Assembly (NCBI GenBank): GCA_945870575.1
Contig: CAMBSK010000026.1
Coordinates: 1-36,399 of the forward strand
Length of the DNA: 36,399 bases
Source of the DNA: Bordetella parapertussis
Lineage (GTDB): Bacteria; Pseudomonadota; Gammaproteobacteria; Burkholderiales; Burkholderiaceae_C
Direction of reading: 5' to 3'
In this document: piece by piece, positions 24,949 to 32,420 of the stretch
How positions within the stretch are numbered: position 1 is the first letter of the stretch
Layout of the letters: each line of letters begins with the position of its first letter
Notes under the pieces: model-generated
Seen by the model: the letters and a program-made list of their open reading frames with translations, nothing else
Told to the model about the DNA's origin: nothing
Databases searched by the model: none
Position numbers and translations under genes: made by a program

Positions 24949-25929
24949 TCAATGTCTTGTTAAGCGTTTACCAAGCAAAGCTAAGGCGCCTGCAATACCC
25001 ATGGGCATAAGGTACATGAATGCAATCATAGATACACCGTAAATAGCCCAAGGTGCTGCTTTAGAAATTTCATCGGCCAGGTTGGGAATAAATTGGATGA
25101 ACAATGCCCCCCATAAAGCCCCAGACAAAGTGGCGGCTCCACCAATGACCATGCCAACCAGCAAAATAATAGATAGAAAGACATTAAAGCTGTCAGGTGC
25201 AACAAACGAGATCAGTAGGGCGCTCAGACTTCCTGCAACGCCCGTGAACAAGGCGCTGACACCGAATGCCAGGCTTTTGTACAAAGAGGTGTTGATGCCC
25301 ATGGAAGAAGCTGCAATCGGATGGTCTCTGATGGCAATAAGTGCTCTGCCTACACGGCCTTTTAATATGTTTCTGGCCAGAATGAACATCACAATGGCGA
25401 TGAAGAGGCTAACAAAATACATCCAACGATCAGCGTTGATTTGCAAACCCATAATTTCTTTAAGCGGCGATTCAGGCTTCATGATCACTATGCCTTGTAC
25501 TCCACCTGTCCATTCTTCAAGATGCTTGAATTTAAGTAACTGAGGCAAAGCCACGGCCAAGGAGAAGGTGGCCAAAGCAAGATAGTGACCCTCTAGCCTG
25601 AGTGCGGGTAAGCCGAATAAAAATCCAGCCACAAAACAAATCAAAGCGGCCAAGGGTATGGTTAAGGCATAGTGCATATCGTATTTATCAATAAGTATTG
25701 CCGTGGTGTATGCGCCTATGGCCAGAAATGCACCATGTCCCAGGGAAATCTGTCCGCTGTAGCCGGTCAAAATATTCAAACCCACCAAAGCGATGGCGTA
25801 TGAAAGCACCATCGCCATTTGGAAAACATGGTAATTGGAGAGATTGAAAGGCAATACGACTGCTGTGACCGCAAGGACCAAGCCAAACACCCATTGCATA
25901 TTGCTGATACCGGTTGAATATTGAGTCAT
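24949..25929 (-). CDS. livM: Branched-chain amino acid-type ABC transporter permease LivM
   Basis: The protein of about 326 residues is a polytopic membrane permease of the LivM family. It has about eight to nine helices and the family segment LNILTGYSGQISLGHGAFLAIGAY near residue 50-75, plus a cytoplasmic EAA-like loop (GRVGRALIAIRDHPIAASSMGI). It forms a heterodimeric channel with LivH. The ATG at 25929 is five bases after the livH stop; a TTG at 25938 would overlap that stop. It lies between livH and the binding-protein gene. Confidence 0.93.
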   Translation of the reverse strand: MTQYSTGISNMQWVFGLVLAVTAVVLPFNLSNYHVFQMAMVLSYAIALVGLNILTGYSGQISLGHGAFLAIGAYTTAILIDKYDMHYALTIPLAALICFVAGFLFGLPALRLEGHYLALATFSLAVALPQLLKFKHLEEWTGGVQGIVIMKPESPLKEIMGLQINADRWMYFVSLFIAIVMFILARNILKGRVGRALIAIRDHPIAASSMGINTSLYKSLAFGVSALFTGVAGSLSALLISFVAPDSFNVFLSIILLVGMVIGGAATLSGALWGALFIQFIPNLADEISKAAPWAIYGVSMIAFMYLMPMGIAGALALLGKRLTRH

Positions 25930-25934
25930 ATTTC

Positions 25935-26807
25935 TCAAACCCGGGTCACAAGGTTTTTACCGAACAGGCCGGCAGGTTTGAAAGTCAGCACTGAAACAAT
26001 CAACACCAGAGCCACTGGCAGTTTGAGTTCGGTACCGATGAGGTACGCGCCCAAAACGTTTTCCAGAATGCCTACGATAAATCCGCCGATCACAGCGCCA
26101 AGTGGACTGTCTATGCCGCCTACCAAAGCGGCTGCAAACGCGTAAAGCAAAACGCCTGACATCATGTTCGGCTCCAGAAAAACCACGGGTGCAATCATCA
26201 TGCCGGCAATCGAGCCGATCATGGCCGCCATTCCCCAGCCCAAGGCCAGCATGCGGCTGACACGAATGCCTACCAGGCGACTTGAGTCCGGGTTTTGAGC
26301 AGCTGCACGCATGGCCAGCCCCAAGGTGGTGAAGCGAAAAAATAAAAACAACAAGACCAGTAACACCAGGGTCACGCCTATGGAACCTAGTTCGTGAGAG
26401 GAAATGATGCTCCAGCCGAAAGGAGGTTCTTTGGGGAATGGCGAGGGAAAGGGTTTGATGGTGTAAGAAAAAATCCAGCCAGCAAGACTATTGAGAATCA
26501 CCAATAAGCCGATAAAGACCACCACCACATTAAATACAGGAGCTCGTTCAACCGGCTTGATGATGATTCTCTGTATCAGCGCGCCCAGCAAAAATGACAA
26601 CACCAGCGTTGAGAAAAAAGCAATCCAATAAGAAACACCGGCATTGATCAAACTCCAGGCCAGGTAAGTGGCAAACATGGCGATTTCGCCTTGAGCGAAA
26701 TTGATATGGTGTGTCGACTGGTAAATCATCACCAATGCGAGTGCCAGGCTGGCATAAATACCGCCTGTCGCAATCCCCGCCATGATTTGATGTAGAAAAG
26801 TTTCCAT
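25935..26807 (-). CDS. livH: Branched-chain amino acid-type ABC transporter permease LivH
   Basis: The 290-residue membrane permease begins with IMAGIATGGIYASLALALVMIYQ, the LivH-type first helix. HHINFAQGEIAMFATYLAW follows, and the EAA-like loop is TTLGLAMRAAAQNPDSSRLVGI. It partners LivM to form the channel. The ATG at 26807 is two bases after the livF stop; a TTG at 26813 overlaps that stop. Gene order and spacing (livG-livF-livH-livM-binding protein) show one operon. Confidence 0.93.
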   Translation of the reverse strand: METFLHQIMAGIATGGIYASLALALVMIYQSTHHINFAQGEIAMFATYLAWSLINAGVSYWIAFFSTLVLSFLLGALIQRIIIKPVERAPVFNVVVVFIGLLVILNSLAGWIFSYTIKPFPSPFPKEPPFGWSIISSHELGSIGVTLVLLVLLFLFFRFTTLGLAMRAAAQNPDSSRLVGIRVSRMLALGWGMAAMIGSIAGMMIAPVVFLEPNMMSGVLLYAFAAALVGGIDSPLGAVIGGFIVGILENVLGAYLIGTELKLPVALVLIVSVLTFKPAGLFGKNLVTRV

Positions 26808-26809
26808 GA

Positions 26810-27523
26810 TCAAGCGCCTAAATAGGAACGACGGATAGATTCATCCTGCTTCATGACATCAGCCGCAGCAGATTTCACAAGACGCCCGGTTTCTAGTAAA
26901 TAAGCATGATCAGCCAAATTCAAAGCCATGGCGGCATTTTGCTCAACCAGCAAGATCGTGACTTTTTCCAATTGATTGACAGTGCGCATGATGTCAAAGA
27001 TTTCCTGTACGACCAAAGGAGCAAGCCCGAAAGAGGGTTCGTCCAGCAACAATAAACGGGGGCGTAGCATCAAGGCCCGTGCAATCGCCAGCATTTGCTG
27101 TTCACCGCCCGACAAAGTACCGGCTTGCTGCAGTTTTCTTTCCCTCAGTTTGGGGAAATAGCCGTACATTTTTTCAAGGTCTTGTTGCTGGCTTGGTTTG
27201 TCATTGCGCGAGTAAGCGCCAAGACGTAAATTTTCTTCTGTTGTCAAACCGGTGAACGTACCCCGTCCATCCGGTACGTGTGCAACACCGAGGCGGACAA
27301 TCTCTTCGGTGGCAAGTGTGTCTATGCGTTGCCCGTTGAAATGCAATTCCCCGCTCATGCTGATCATGCGGGTAAGCGCACGCAAGGTAGTTGTTTTACC
27401 CGCCCCATTAGAGCCGAGCAAGGCGGTGACAGATCCTTCCATGATGTCCATATTGATATCGTGAATCACATGTCCTTGACCGTATCCGGCACACATATTT
27501 TTGACGGTCAGTAGCACATTCAT
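26810..27523 (-). CDS. livF: Branched-chain amino acid-type ABC transporter ATPase LivF
   Basis: This 237-residue ATPase has Walker A GSNGAGKTTT, signature LSGGEQQMLAIARAL and Walker B LLLLDEPSFGLAP, with the switch histidine replaced by the Gln of LVEQNAAMAL as usual in LivF. The gene overlaps the livG stop by four bases (ATGA), indicating coupled translation. It energises the transporter together with LivG. Confidence 0.95.
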   Translation of the reverse strand: MNVLLTVKNMCAGYGQGHVIHDINMDIMEGSVTALLGSNGAGKTTTLRALTRMISMSGELHFNGQRIDTLATEEIVRLGVAHVPDGRGTFTGLTTEENLRLGAYSRNDKPSQQQDLEKMYGYFPKLRERKLQQAGTLSGGEQQMLAIARALMLRPRLLLLDEPSFGLAPLVVQEIFDIMRTVNQLEKVTILLVEQNAAMALNLADHAYLLETGRLVKSAAADVMKQDESIRRSYLGA

Positions 27524-28284
27524 GCTGCTGTGCCCAAATAAGCACGAATCACTTCAGGATGATTACGCACATTTGCCGGAGTGTCGTCAGCAATTTTCCG
27601 GCCGAAGTTAAGCGCAACGACCTTGTCGGATACACGCATGACCAGACTCATGTGATGCTCGACAAGCAGCACCGTGGTATTGAATTCATCTCGTATTTTG
27701 CGAATCAAATCCCCTAATTCATGGACTTCCTGGTGATTCAAACCTGCGGCAGGTTCATCAAGCAGCAATAATTTTGGCTGACTTGCCATAGCGCGTGCCA
27801 ACTCAACGCGTTTTTGAGTGCCAAATGGAAGGTCTGCCACTTTTCTATCCGCAACGCCCTCAAGTTGAAGTAACTCTAAAAGCTGTTGAGATTGCGCGTG
27901 AATTTTTCTCTCTTCAGTGATCACACCTGGAAGACACAGCGCGTGCGATAAAAACCCCTTGACGGCTCGACAATGCGCTCCTACCTTGATGTTGTCTGTG
28001 ACTGACATTGATTTGTATAAGGCCAAGTTTTGAAAAGTACGGCCAATCCCTATTTCAGCCGTACGGTAACGCGGCATCTGATCCAGCAGATGTCCGTCAA
28101 ATGTAATGTGTCCCTGGCTGTATGAATAAAGGCGAGACAGGCAATTAAATAAGGTGGTTTTGCCTGCACCGTTAGGTCCTATCAGTCCTGTGATTTCACC
28201 TTTTGCCACTTCAAAGGAAACACTGTCCAGTGCCACGATACCTTGAAATCGGACAGTTATATTTTCTACGTTCAGCAGCGGCAT
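27520..28284 (-). CDS. livG: Branched-chain amino acid-type ABC transporter ATPase LivG
   Basis: The 254-residue ATPase has Walker A GPNGAGKTTLFN, the GIGRTFQNLALYKSMSV Q-loop segment, signature-like LPFGTQKRVELARAM, Walker B LLLLDEPAAGLN and the H-loop VEHHMSLV. It is first in the liv operon. The promoter should lie in the AT-rich gap upstream (28285-28689), which is shared with the divergent Sia-type operon. Confidence 0.95.
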   Translation of the reverse strand: MPLLNVENITVRFQGIVALDSVSFEVAKGEITGLIGPNGAGKTTLFNCLSRLYSYSQGHITFDGHLLDQMPRYRTAEIGIGRTFQNLALYKSMSVTDNIKVGAHCRAVKGFLSHALCLPGVITEERKIHAQSQQLLELLQLEGVADRKVADLPFGTQKRVELARAMASQPKLLLLDEPAAGLNHQEVHELGDLIRKIRDEFNTTVLLVEHHMSLVMRVSDKVVALNFGRKIADDTPANVRNHPEVIRAYLGTAA

Positions 28285-28689
28285 GTGTAGTCAAAAATTA
28301 TTAATATAATTATTTATATTTTAAATGCTTACAACCTGCATGAATATACATACAAACCATTAGAGTTTGTGTATCACTGTTTACGAATGAGAGATGTATC
28401 TATTTATTATTAAATCGGATTGTCTTCATTGCACTGTATCAATGCTGACTCTCGCAAACCATATTTGTACTTCGGTAATAGTAGGCAAAGTTAATTCAAA
28501 CTTATGAAGCTAAGTATCTGGCGATGTGTCGATTAAATTTAATTTTTAGAGTTTTAGAGGGCAAGAGTAATCCAGCATTAATTCAGCAGTTCATCACTGG
28601 CGAAAAGAGGATTTCACTGGTAATATTTTAAGAATAATGTTAAATTGAACTGCCCATTACACTGTCAGCAAATACTACAGGGAGTACCG
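28285..28689. promoter_or_regulatory. AT-rich divergent intergenic region between liv and the SiaB/SiaC-cyclase operon
   Basis: This 405-base gap contains no convincing gene. The side near livG is very AT-rich (28293-28325) with several TATAAA/TATAAT-like hexamers on the minus strand, one of them about 17 bases from a TTGTAA, so it could hold the liv promoter. The side near the SiaB gene has weak candidates, TTCACT and TAATGT 16 bases apart around 28614-28641. A small inverted repeat is listed separately. No terminator was found. Confidence 0.4.
28352..28370. repeat. Inverted repeat ACAAAC-N7-GTTTGT
   Basis: Six-base perfect arms at 28352-28357 and 28365-28370 flank seven bases in the liv/Sia divergent gap, 67 bases upstream of livG. 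It could be a dimeric regulator site. No cognate regulator is next to it. Confidence 0.25.
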
Positions 28690-29211
28690 ATGGAATTAAG
28701 TCATGCTATTGATCTTCGCAATTCATTGCGGAAAAACAGAGTCATCATGGCTTACAACGGAACCGTGTCAGATGAGTTAATGTTGACACTGGCCGATATG
28801 CTCAAAACCAGATTGCTGGCCCATGACGATTCCAAGCGATCCAAGTTGATTTTCTCCGTGTTTATGGAAGGCGTACAAAACCTTATCTGGCACGGCAAGG
28901 AAAATGATGATGATCACGGCATGATTCTGATCACTGAAGTCGGTAATGAAATTACTATTTTGTGTGGAAACCGAATTTTGAAATCGGAAACGCACGATTT
29001 GAAGGAAAGGCTAGACCGGATCGCAGGTGCAGACAAGGAAACCATTCGTCAGATGTACCGGGACGGCATGGCGGAATCCGGTGAGCACGAAGGCCCGGGC
29101 GCGGGATTGGGCTTGCTTGAAATTGCCCGTCGCTCAACTCACCCTATTAATTATACTTTTGAGGATGTTGACGATCGCTCTGTTGACTTCATTCTGTCGG
29201 CCACAATTTAA
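28690..29211 (+). CDS. SiaB-family histidine-kinase-like (GHKL) protein kinase
   Basis: This 173-residue protein fits the SiaB family, single-domain GHKL kinases that phosphorylate SiaC in Pseudomonas aeruginosa. The N-box is FMEGVQNLIWHG with Glu60, Asn64 and His68. The ATP-lid/G-box is GPGAGLGLLEIARR (136-148), and an ILCGNRI strand lies between them. There is no sensor domain or membrane segment, so it is cytoplasmic. GGGAG six bases before the ATG at 28690 supports the start. It is followed after 12 bases by the SiaC-like gene. No PP2C phosphatase (SiaA) is visible in the window, so the counteracting enzyme, if any, is elsewhere. Confidence 0.85.
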   Translation: MELSHAIDLRNSLRKNRVIMAYNGTVSDELMLTLADMLKTRLLAHDDSKRSKLIFSVFMEGVQNLIWHGKENDDDHGMILITEVGNEITILCGNRILKSETHDLKERLDRIAGADKETIRQMYRDGMAESGEHEGPGAGLGLLEIARRSTHPINYTFEDVDDRSVDFILSATI

Positions 29212-29223
29212 AGGAAATTGAAA

Positions 29224-29601
29224 ATGAATTTGCATATTGCTGCCACAGACAGAACCCCAGAAATTTCTTTAACTTACCAGCCTTTAAAGTTGCTGATTCA
29301 AGGCGAATCATTTCCTGAGGACGTGTCCGCTTTTTACGGTCAAGTGATCAATGCCATCAATTCATTGCAGACCCAGGCTAAGGGTGAATTGCAGGTTGAA
29401 ATGGCAATGATTTATATAAATAGTTCCAGTATCAAAGCCATGTACCGGATTTTTGAAGGACTGGATGCCTATCGTAAGGCGGGCAATCAGGTGGAAGTGG
29501 TGTGGAAAGCCGAAGAAGATGACGACATCATGCAAGAATTAGGCGAAGACTTTAAAGACCGCTTTCAGGAATTAATTTTCTCCATCATCCAGCATGGCTG
29601 A
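29224..29601 (+). CDS. SiaC-family (DUF1987) partner-switch protein
   Basis: The 125-residue protein matches the SiaC/DUF1987 family, small proteins whose unphosphorylated form binds and activates the diguanylate cyclase SiaD in Pseudomonas. Family features visible are SLTYQPLKLLIQGESFPEDV near the N-terminus, the YINSSSIKAM segment and an acidic C-terminus. Ser68 in INSSS sits at the position recalled for Thr68 of P. aeruginosa SiaC, the residue phosphorylated by SiaB. The ATG at 29224 follows AAGGAA (29211-29216). Its stop overlaps the cyclase gene by eight bases, so the two are translationally coupled. It is likely the direct regulator of that cyclase; this is inferred. Confidence 0.85.
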   Translation: MNLHIAATDRTPEISLTYQPLKLLIQGESFPEDVSAFYGQVINAINSLQTQAKGELQVEMAMIYINSSSIKAMYRIFEGLDAYRKAGNQVEVVWKAEEDDDIMQELGEDFKDRFQELIFSIIQHG

Positions 29602-30682
29602 AGTTGTTTTTGATCTTTATGACCGGGAGAAATTGTTGCTTGCCGAAGGGCAGGCTATTCTTGACAACGGTGACAGCCTGGCAATACGTCAATTTGCCGA
29701 ACGATTGTTTGATCGTTTCAGCAAACTCGTTCGTGAAAACGAAGATTTGACCCGCCATTCCGACAGGCAGGAGCAACGTCTTGTCAAACTCAACAGAAAT
29801 CTAAAAACCCAAACCTTGGAACTTGAACAGCAACGCAGTCGTCTCGAAGGCTTGTCAAACCAGTTGGCTAAATACCTTCCGCCCCAAATTCACGATGCAT
29901 TGTTTGCAGGCAAGTACGATACGCAAATTACCACTCAACGAAAAAAACTTACTGTATTTTTCAGCGATATCAAAGACTTCACCCGGACGGCCGAATCTTT
30001 GCAACCCGAAGCTTTGACTGAGTATTTAAACGAGTATTTTTCCGAAATGACGCAGATTGCTTTGTCGTACGGGGCAACCATAGACAAATACATAGGCGAC
30101 GCGGTCATGCTGTTTTTCGGTGATCCTGAATCAAAAGGTGTTCGTGAAGATGCGCGTGCTTGCGTGTCCATGGCATTGGAGATGCAGGAGCAAATGCTGG
30201 TTTTACAAAGACGCTGGCTGGAAAGAGGTTTTGAAAATCCTTTTGTCATTCGCATCGGTATTAACACCGGCTATTGCAATGTAGGTAATTTCGGATCCGA
30301 ACAAAGACTGAGCTACACCATCATAGGTGGTGAAGTTAACGTGGCGCAACGACTTGAAGCCAGCAGTGACCCAGGAGGTATTTTGATCAGTTACGATACT
30401 TTTGTTCACGTGGATGATCTGGTTGAGGTGGAAGAGCGCCAGGCTGTCAATCTCAAAGGGATTGACAGAAGCATCAAAACTTATGCCGTTAAAGGTAGAA
30501 AATCTGAAGCCGATAAGCCGTTGCGACTCAGCCATGCGCAAGGCGTTTATATTGACTTGTCGCCCAAATCCTTGAGCAGCCAGGATTGCCTGTTGATTGC
30601 TGAGCAACTGAAATCATTGGCTAGACAACTCGAAGATTTACAAGCTGAGCAGTTGTCTCTTTCAAAGGAATTGATTGGATGA
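29594..30682 (+). CDS. Class III adenylate cyclase with N-terminal coiled coil
   Basis: This 362-residue soluble protein has an N-terminal helical region (1-90) rich in charged heptads, a short linker LAKYLPPQIHDALFAG, then a class III nucleotide cyclase domain (about 117-300). The metal aspartates are Asp125 (FFSDIKDFT) and Asp169 (YIGDAVMLFF). Lys165 (IDKYIGD) and Thr242 (SYTIIGG) are the adenine-selecting pair. Asn249 and Arg253 (NVAQRLEA) fit the transition-state residues. These predict cAMP as product. SiaD of Pseudomonas, a c-di-GMP synthase, holds the equivalent place after SiaC. A C-terminal helical tail (about 325-360) may serve dimerisation. The gene overlaps the SiaC gene by eight bases and the next gene by four (ATGA). 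Confidence 0.93.
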   Translation: MAEVVFDLYDREKLLLAEGQAILDNGDSLAIRQFAERLFDRFSKLVRENEDLTRHSDRQEQRLVKLNRNLKTQTLELEQQRSRLEGLSNQLAKYLPPQIHDALFAGKYDTQITTQRKKLTVFFSDIKDFTRTAESLQPEALTEYLNEYFSEMTQIALSYGATIDKYIGDAVMLFFGDPESKGVREDARACVSMALEMQEQMLVLQRRWLERGFENPFVIRIGINTGYCNVGNFGSEQRLSYTIIGGEVNVAQRLEASSDPGGILISYDTFVHVDDLVEVEERQAVNLKGIDRSIKTYAVKGRKSEADKPLRLSHAQGVYIDLSPKSLSSQDCLLIAEQLKSLARQLEDLQAEQLSLSKELIG

Positions 30683-31170
30683 GTGAAGTAGCTGCCAGTT
30701 TTGAAGTTGATATCGATCATCTACACTCGTTGGGCGTTAAAGATCCTTACTCCAGCGCCAGTTTACAGATTTACAAATCCGGTAAGCTCAATAGCAATCA
30801 GCGTTTGTATTTCAGCTTGTGGGGTTCGAAGTTGCTCAGTACCGTGAGCTTTGATGCCAAGAAAAAAATAATTACAGAAGGTGTTGAATTATCCGCCGCC
30901 TATTTCATCGTATCCGGCGACCTGATCGCTGTCAAAGGTGAGCGTCTAGAGCGCTACGGGCCGGGTAGTGTGATTGGATTAGCTGAAGGGTTGGCGGGCT
31001 TGCCTTACCCGAAAACCATTGTCAGCATCACGCCTGTTCAAGCGCGCATTATCCCGCTAACAAAGGTAGACCACATTATTCCGAAATTGCCTCAGGCCTT
31101 GCGCGATATTTTGCAAACGACCATCAAACGCACGCTTGGCCTTGCTGCCTCAAAGAAAGGCAAACCTTGA
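30679..31170 (+). CDS. Cyclic nucleotide-binding-like protein with degenerate binding cassette
   Basis: The 163-residue protein has a CNB/CRP-like beta-barrel segment (about 58-130: ITEGVELSAAYFIVSGDLIAVKG), but no DNA-binding domain or other effector domain. The phosphate-binding cassette reads GPGSVIGLAEGLAGLPYPKT. The usual FGE spacing is lost and the arginine that binds cyclic phosphate is Lys. Canonical cAMP binding is therefore doubtful. The start ATG at 30679 overlaps the cyclase stop (ATGA), and its stop overlaps the next start. It may be a structural or regulatory partner of the second CNB protein. Confidence 0.7.
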   Translation: MSEVAASFEVDIDHLHSLGVKDPYSSASLQIYKSGKLNSNQRLYFSLWGSKLLSTVSFDAKKKIITEGVELSAAYFIVSGDLIAVKGERLERYGPGSVIGLAEGLAGLPYPKTIVSITPVQARIIPLTKVDHIIPKLPQALRDILQTTIKRTLGLAASKKGKP

Positions 31171-31517
31171 GTGATTTTCAAGTCATTACATTCAAAGCAG
31201 GAGACAGAATATTCAACGCGGGTGATGCTGCAGACCGGCTTTTTTTCATCAAACAAGGCGTGGTTCAATTGCTTGGCGCTGACAACAATGTGATTGCCAG
31301 TATCGGTGAAGGCGAATCATTTGGAGAGCAGGCTTTTTTAACCGGAGGCATACGCGGGGCATCAGCGCAAGCGCAAGGTGAAGTCAGTTGCGTGGTTATC
31401 ACAACTAATGAGGCCAATGCCATTTTGGCCGGGGCTTCGCCTTTGCTGGTGCCAGTCTTCGAGGCCTTGTTATTGCAGCAAAACATGCATAACGCACTTC
31501 GTTCTCAACGTTCCTAG
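31167..31517 (+). CDS. Stand-alone cyclic nucleotide-binding domain protein (TTG start)
   Basis: This 116-residue protein is essentially one CNB domain: ITFKAGDRIFNAGDAADRLF, then FFIKQGVVQLL and GEGESFGEQAFLTGG, followed by IRGASA. Phe52-Gly53-Glu54 and Arg63 match the phosphate-binding cassette FGE-A-(x)n-R-x-A, so cAMP or cGMP binding is credible. There is no effector domain, so it probably acts through protein contacts. No ATG or GTG is in frame near the N-terminus. The TTG at 31167 overlaps the upstream TGA as TTGA and is taken as the start. It is a candidate cAMP receptor for the cyclase two genes upstream. Confidence 0.85.
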   Translation: MSDFQVITFKAGDRIFNAGDAADRLFFIKQGVVQLLGADNNVIASIGEGESFGEQAFLTGGIRGASAQAQGEVSCVVITTNEANAILAGASPLLVPVFEALLLQQNMHNALRSQRS

Positions 31518-31525
31518 GTTTAACC

Positions 31526-32362
31526 ATGTTAATACCCAACGTTACAGCAACAAGCAGGTCAGATACAGCAAGACTTTGGAGCAGCAGTCTGCAAAATTTA
31601 CGTTCCGCATGGCCACATCATTGGCCGGGATTGCCTGTGGTGGTGCGAGCCTGTCAGTTGCAAATCTGGGGAGATCAGCCGCCATCTGACGGAATTGCTG
31701 CTCACATGCTGCAGACTGCCTATGCTTTGGCCGCGCACATGGAATCTTTGTCGCAGTCTTTGTCGCAGGAACCGCATTACCACAACCGTTTGCATACGGC
31801 AGATGCGCTGGTCAGTCTTACAGTCATGCTGTGTCTATTGAAGCGTCAACATGAAGTTGTTCCAGATGAATGGGCTGCGGCTTTGTTACTCGCGGTGACT
31901 TCTCATGATGTATTGCATCCTGGCGGAGCCAATAGCTACTTACAGGAATTCGAACTTCAATCGGTCAAGGAATTGAAGCTCTGGCTTGAGCGTTATGAAA
32001 TCAATTCTCACTGGAGTCGATGTATTGAACAACTGATTTTGAACACCGATCCCAGCCTAGTGCAAACCAACCATGACAAAGTGATTGGTACTCAATTTAC
32101 TTTCAATATGGATTGGGCCACAGTACTTGTGAACGAGGCCGATATTCTTGCAAGCGCAAGTGCCGAATTTGGACAAGATCTTGGTAATCACTTGGCGCAA
32201 GAATGGCAATGGAAAGATCACCCTTTGCACACCATCGTGGGTACGGCTGGAGGAAGAGTGAATTTTTTGAAATCTCTTCGTTTTTCAAGTCCGGCAGCAC
32301 TGGCCTTGAATATGCCGTTGATCGTAGCCAAACAGGTACAAAATCTCACTGCCGGTATATGA
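31526..32362 (+). CDS. Class I (PDEase I-type) cyclic nucleotide phosphodiesterase-like protein
   Basis: The 278-residue protein carries the metal-site pattern of class I phosphodiesterases, a family best known from eukaryotes. YHNRLHTADAL gives His86 and His90, SHDVLHPGGANSYL gives His127, Asp128 and His131, and Asp206 is in NEADILASA. The segment IEQLILNTDPS resembles the VIDxVLATDMS helix after the metal site. The spacing of the first ligands matches PDE4 (36-37 residues between H and HD), but the later part is shorter and the YND-LENHH segment is missing. It should hydrolyse cAMP or cGMP made by the cyclase upstream; activity is inferred. It starts eight bases after the CNB gene and has no membrane or sensor domain. 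Confidence 0.82.
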   Translation: MLIPNVTATSRSDTARLWSSSLQNLRSAWPHHWPGLPVVVRACQLQIWGDQPPSDGIAAHMLQTAYALAAHMESLSQSLSQEPHYHNRLHTADALVSLTVMLCLLKRQHEVVPDEWAAALLLAVTSHDVLHPGGANSYLQEFELQSVKELKLWLERYEINSHWSRCIEQLILNTDPSLVQTNHDKVIGTQFTFNMDWATVLVNEADILASASAEFGQDLGNHLAQEWQWKDHPLHTIVGTAGGRVNFLKSLRFSSPAALALNMPLIVAKQVQNLTAGI

Positions 32363-32420
32363 AGTGAAACCAGACAGGGTTGGTGATATTCTGTGGTCTA
32401 TTTACTTGGTTACTCTCGAC

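Noticed and set aside
29594..30682. SiaD-like diguanylate cyclase (GGDEF) in the slot after SiaC
   Set aside because: The sequence has no GGDEF/GGEEF motif; the FSDIKDFT and YIGDAVMLFF motifs are those of class III nucleotide cyclases.
30679..31517. Classic CRP-type transcription factors
   Set aside because: Both proteins end right after the CNB barrel and have no helix-turn-helix domain.
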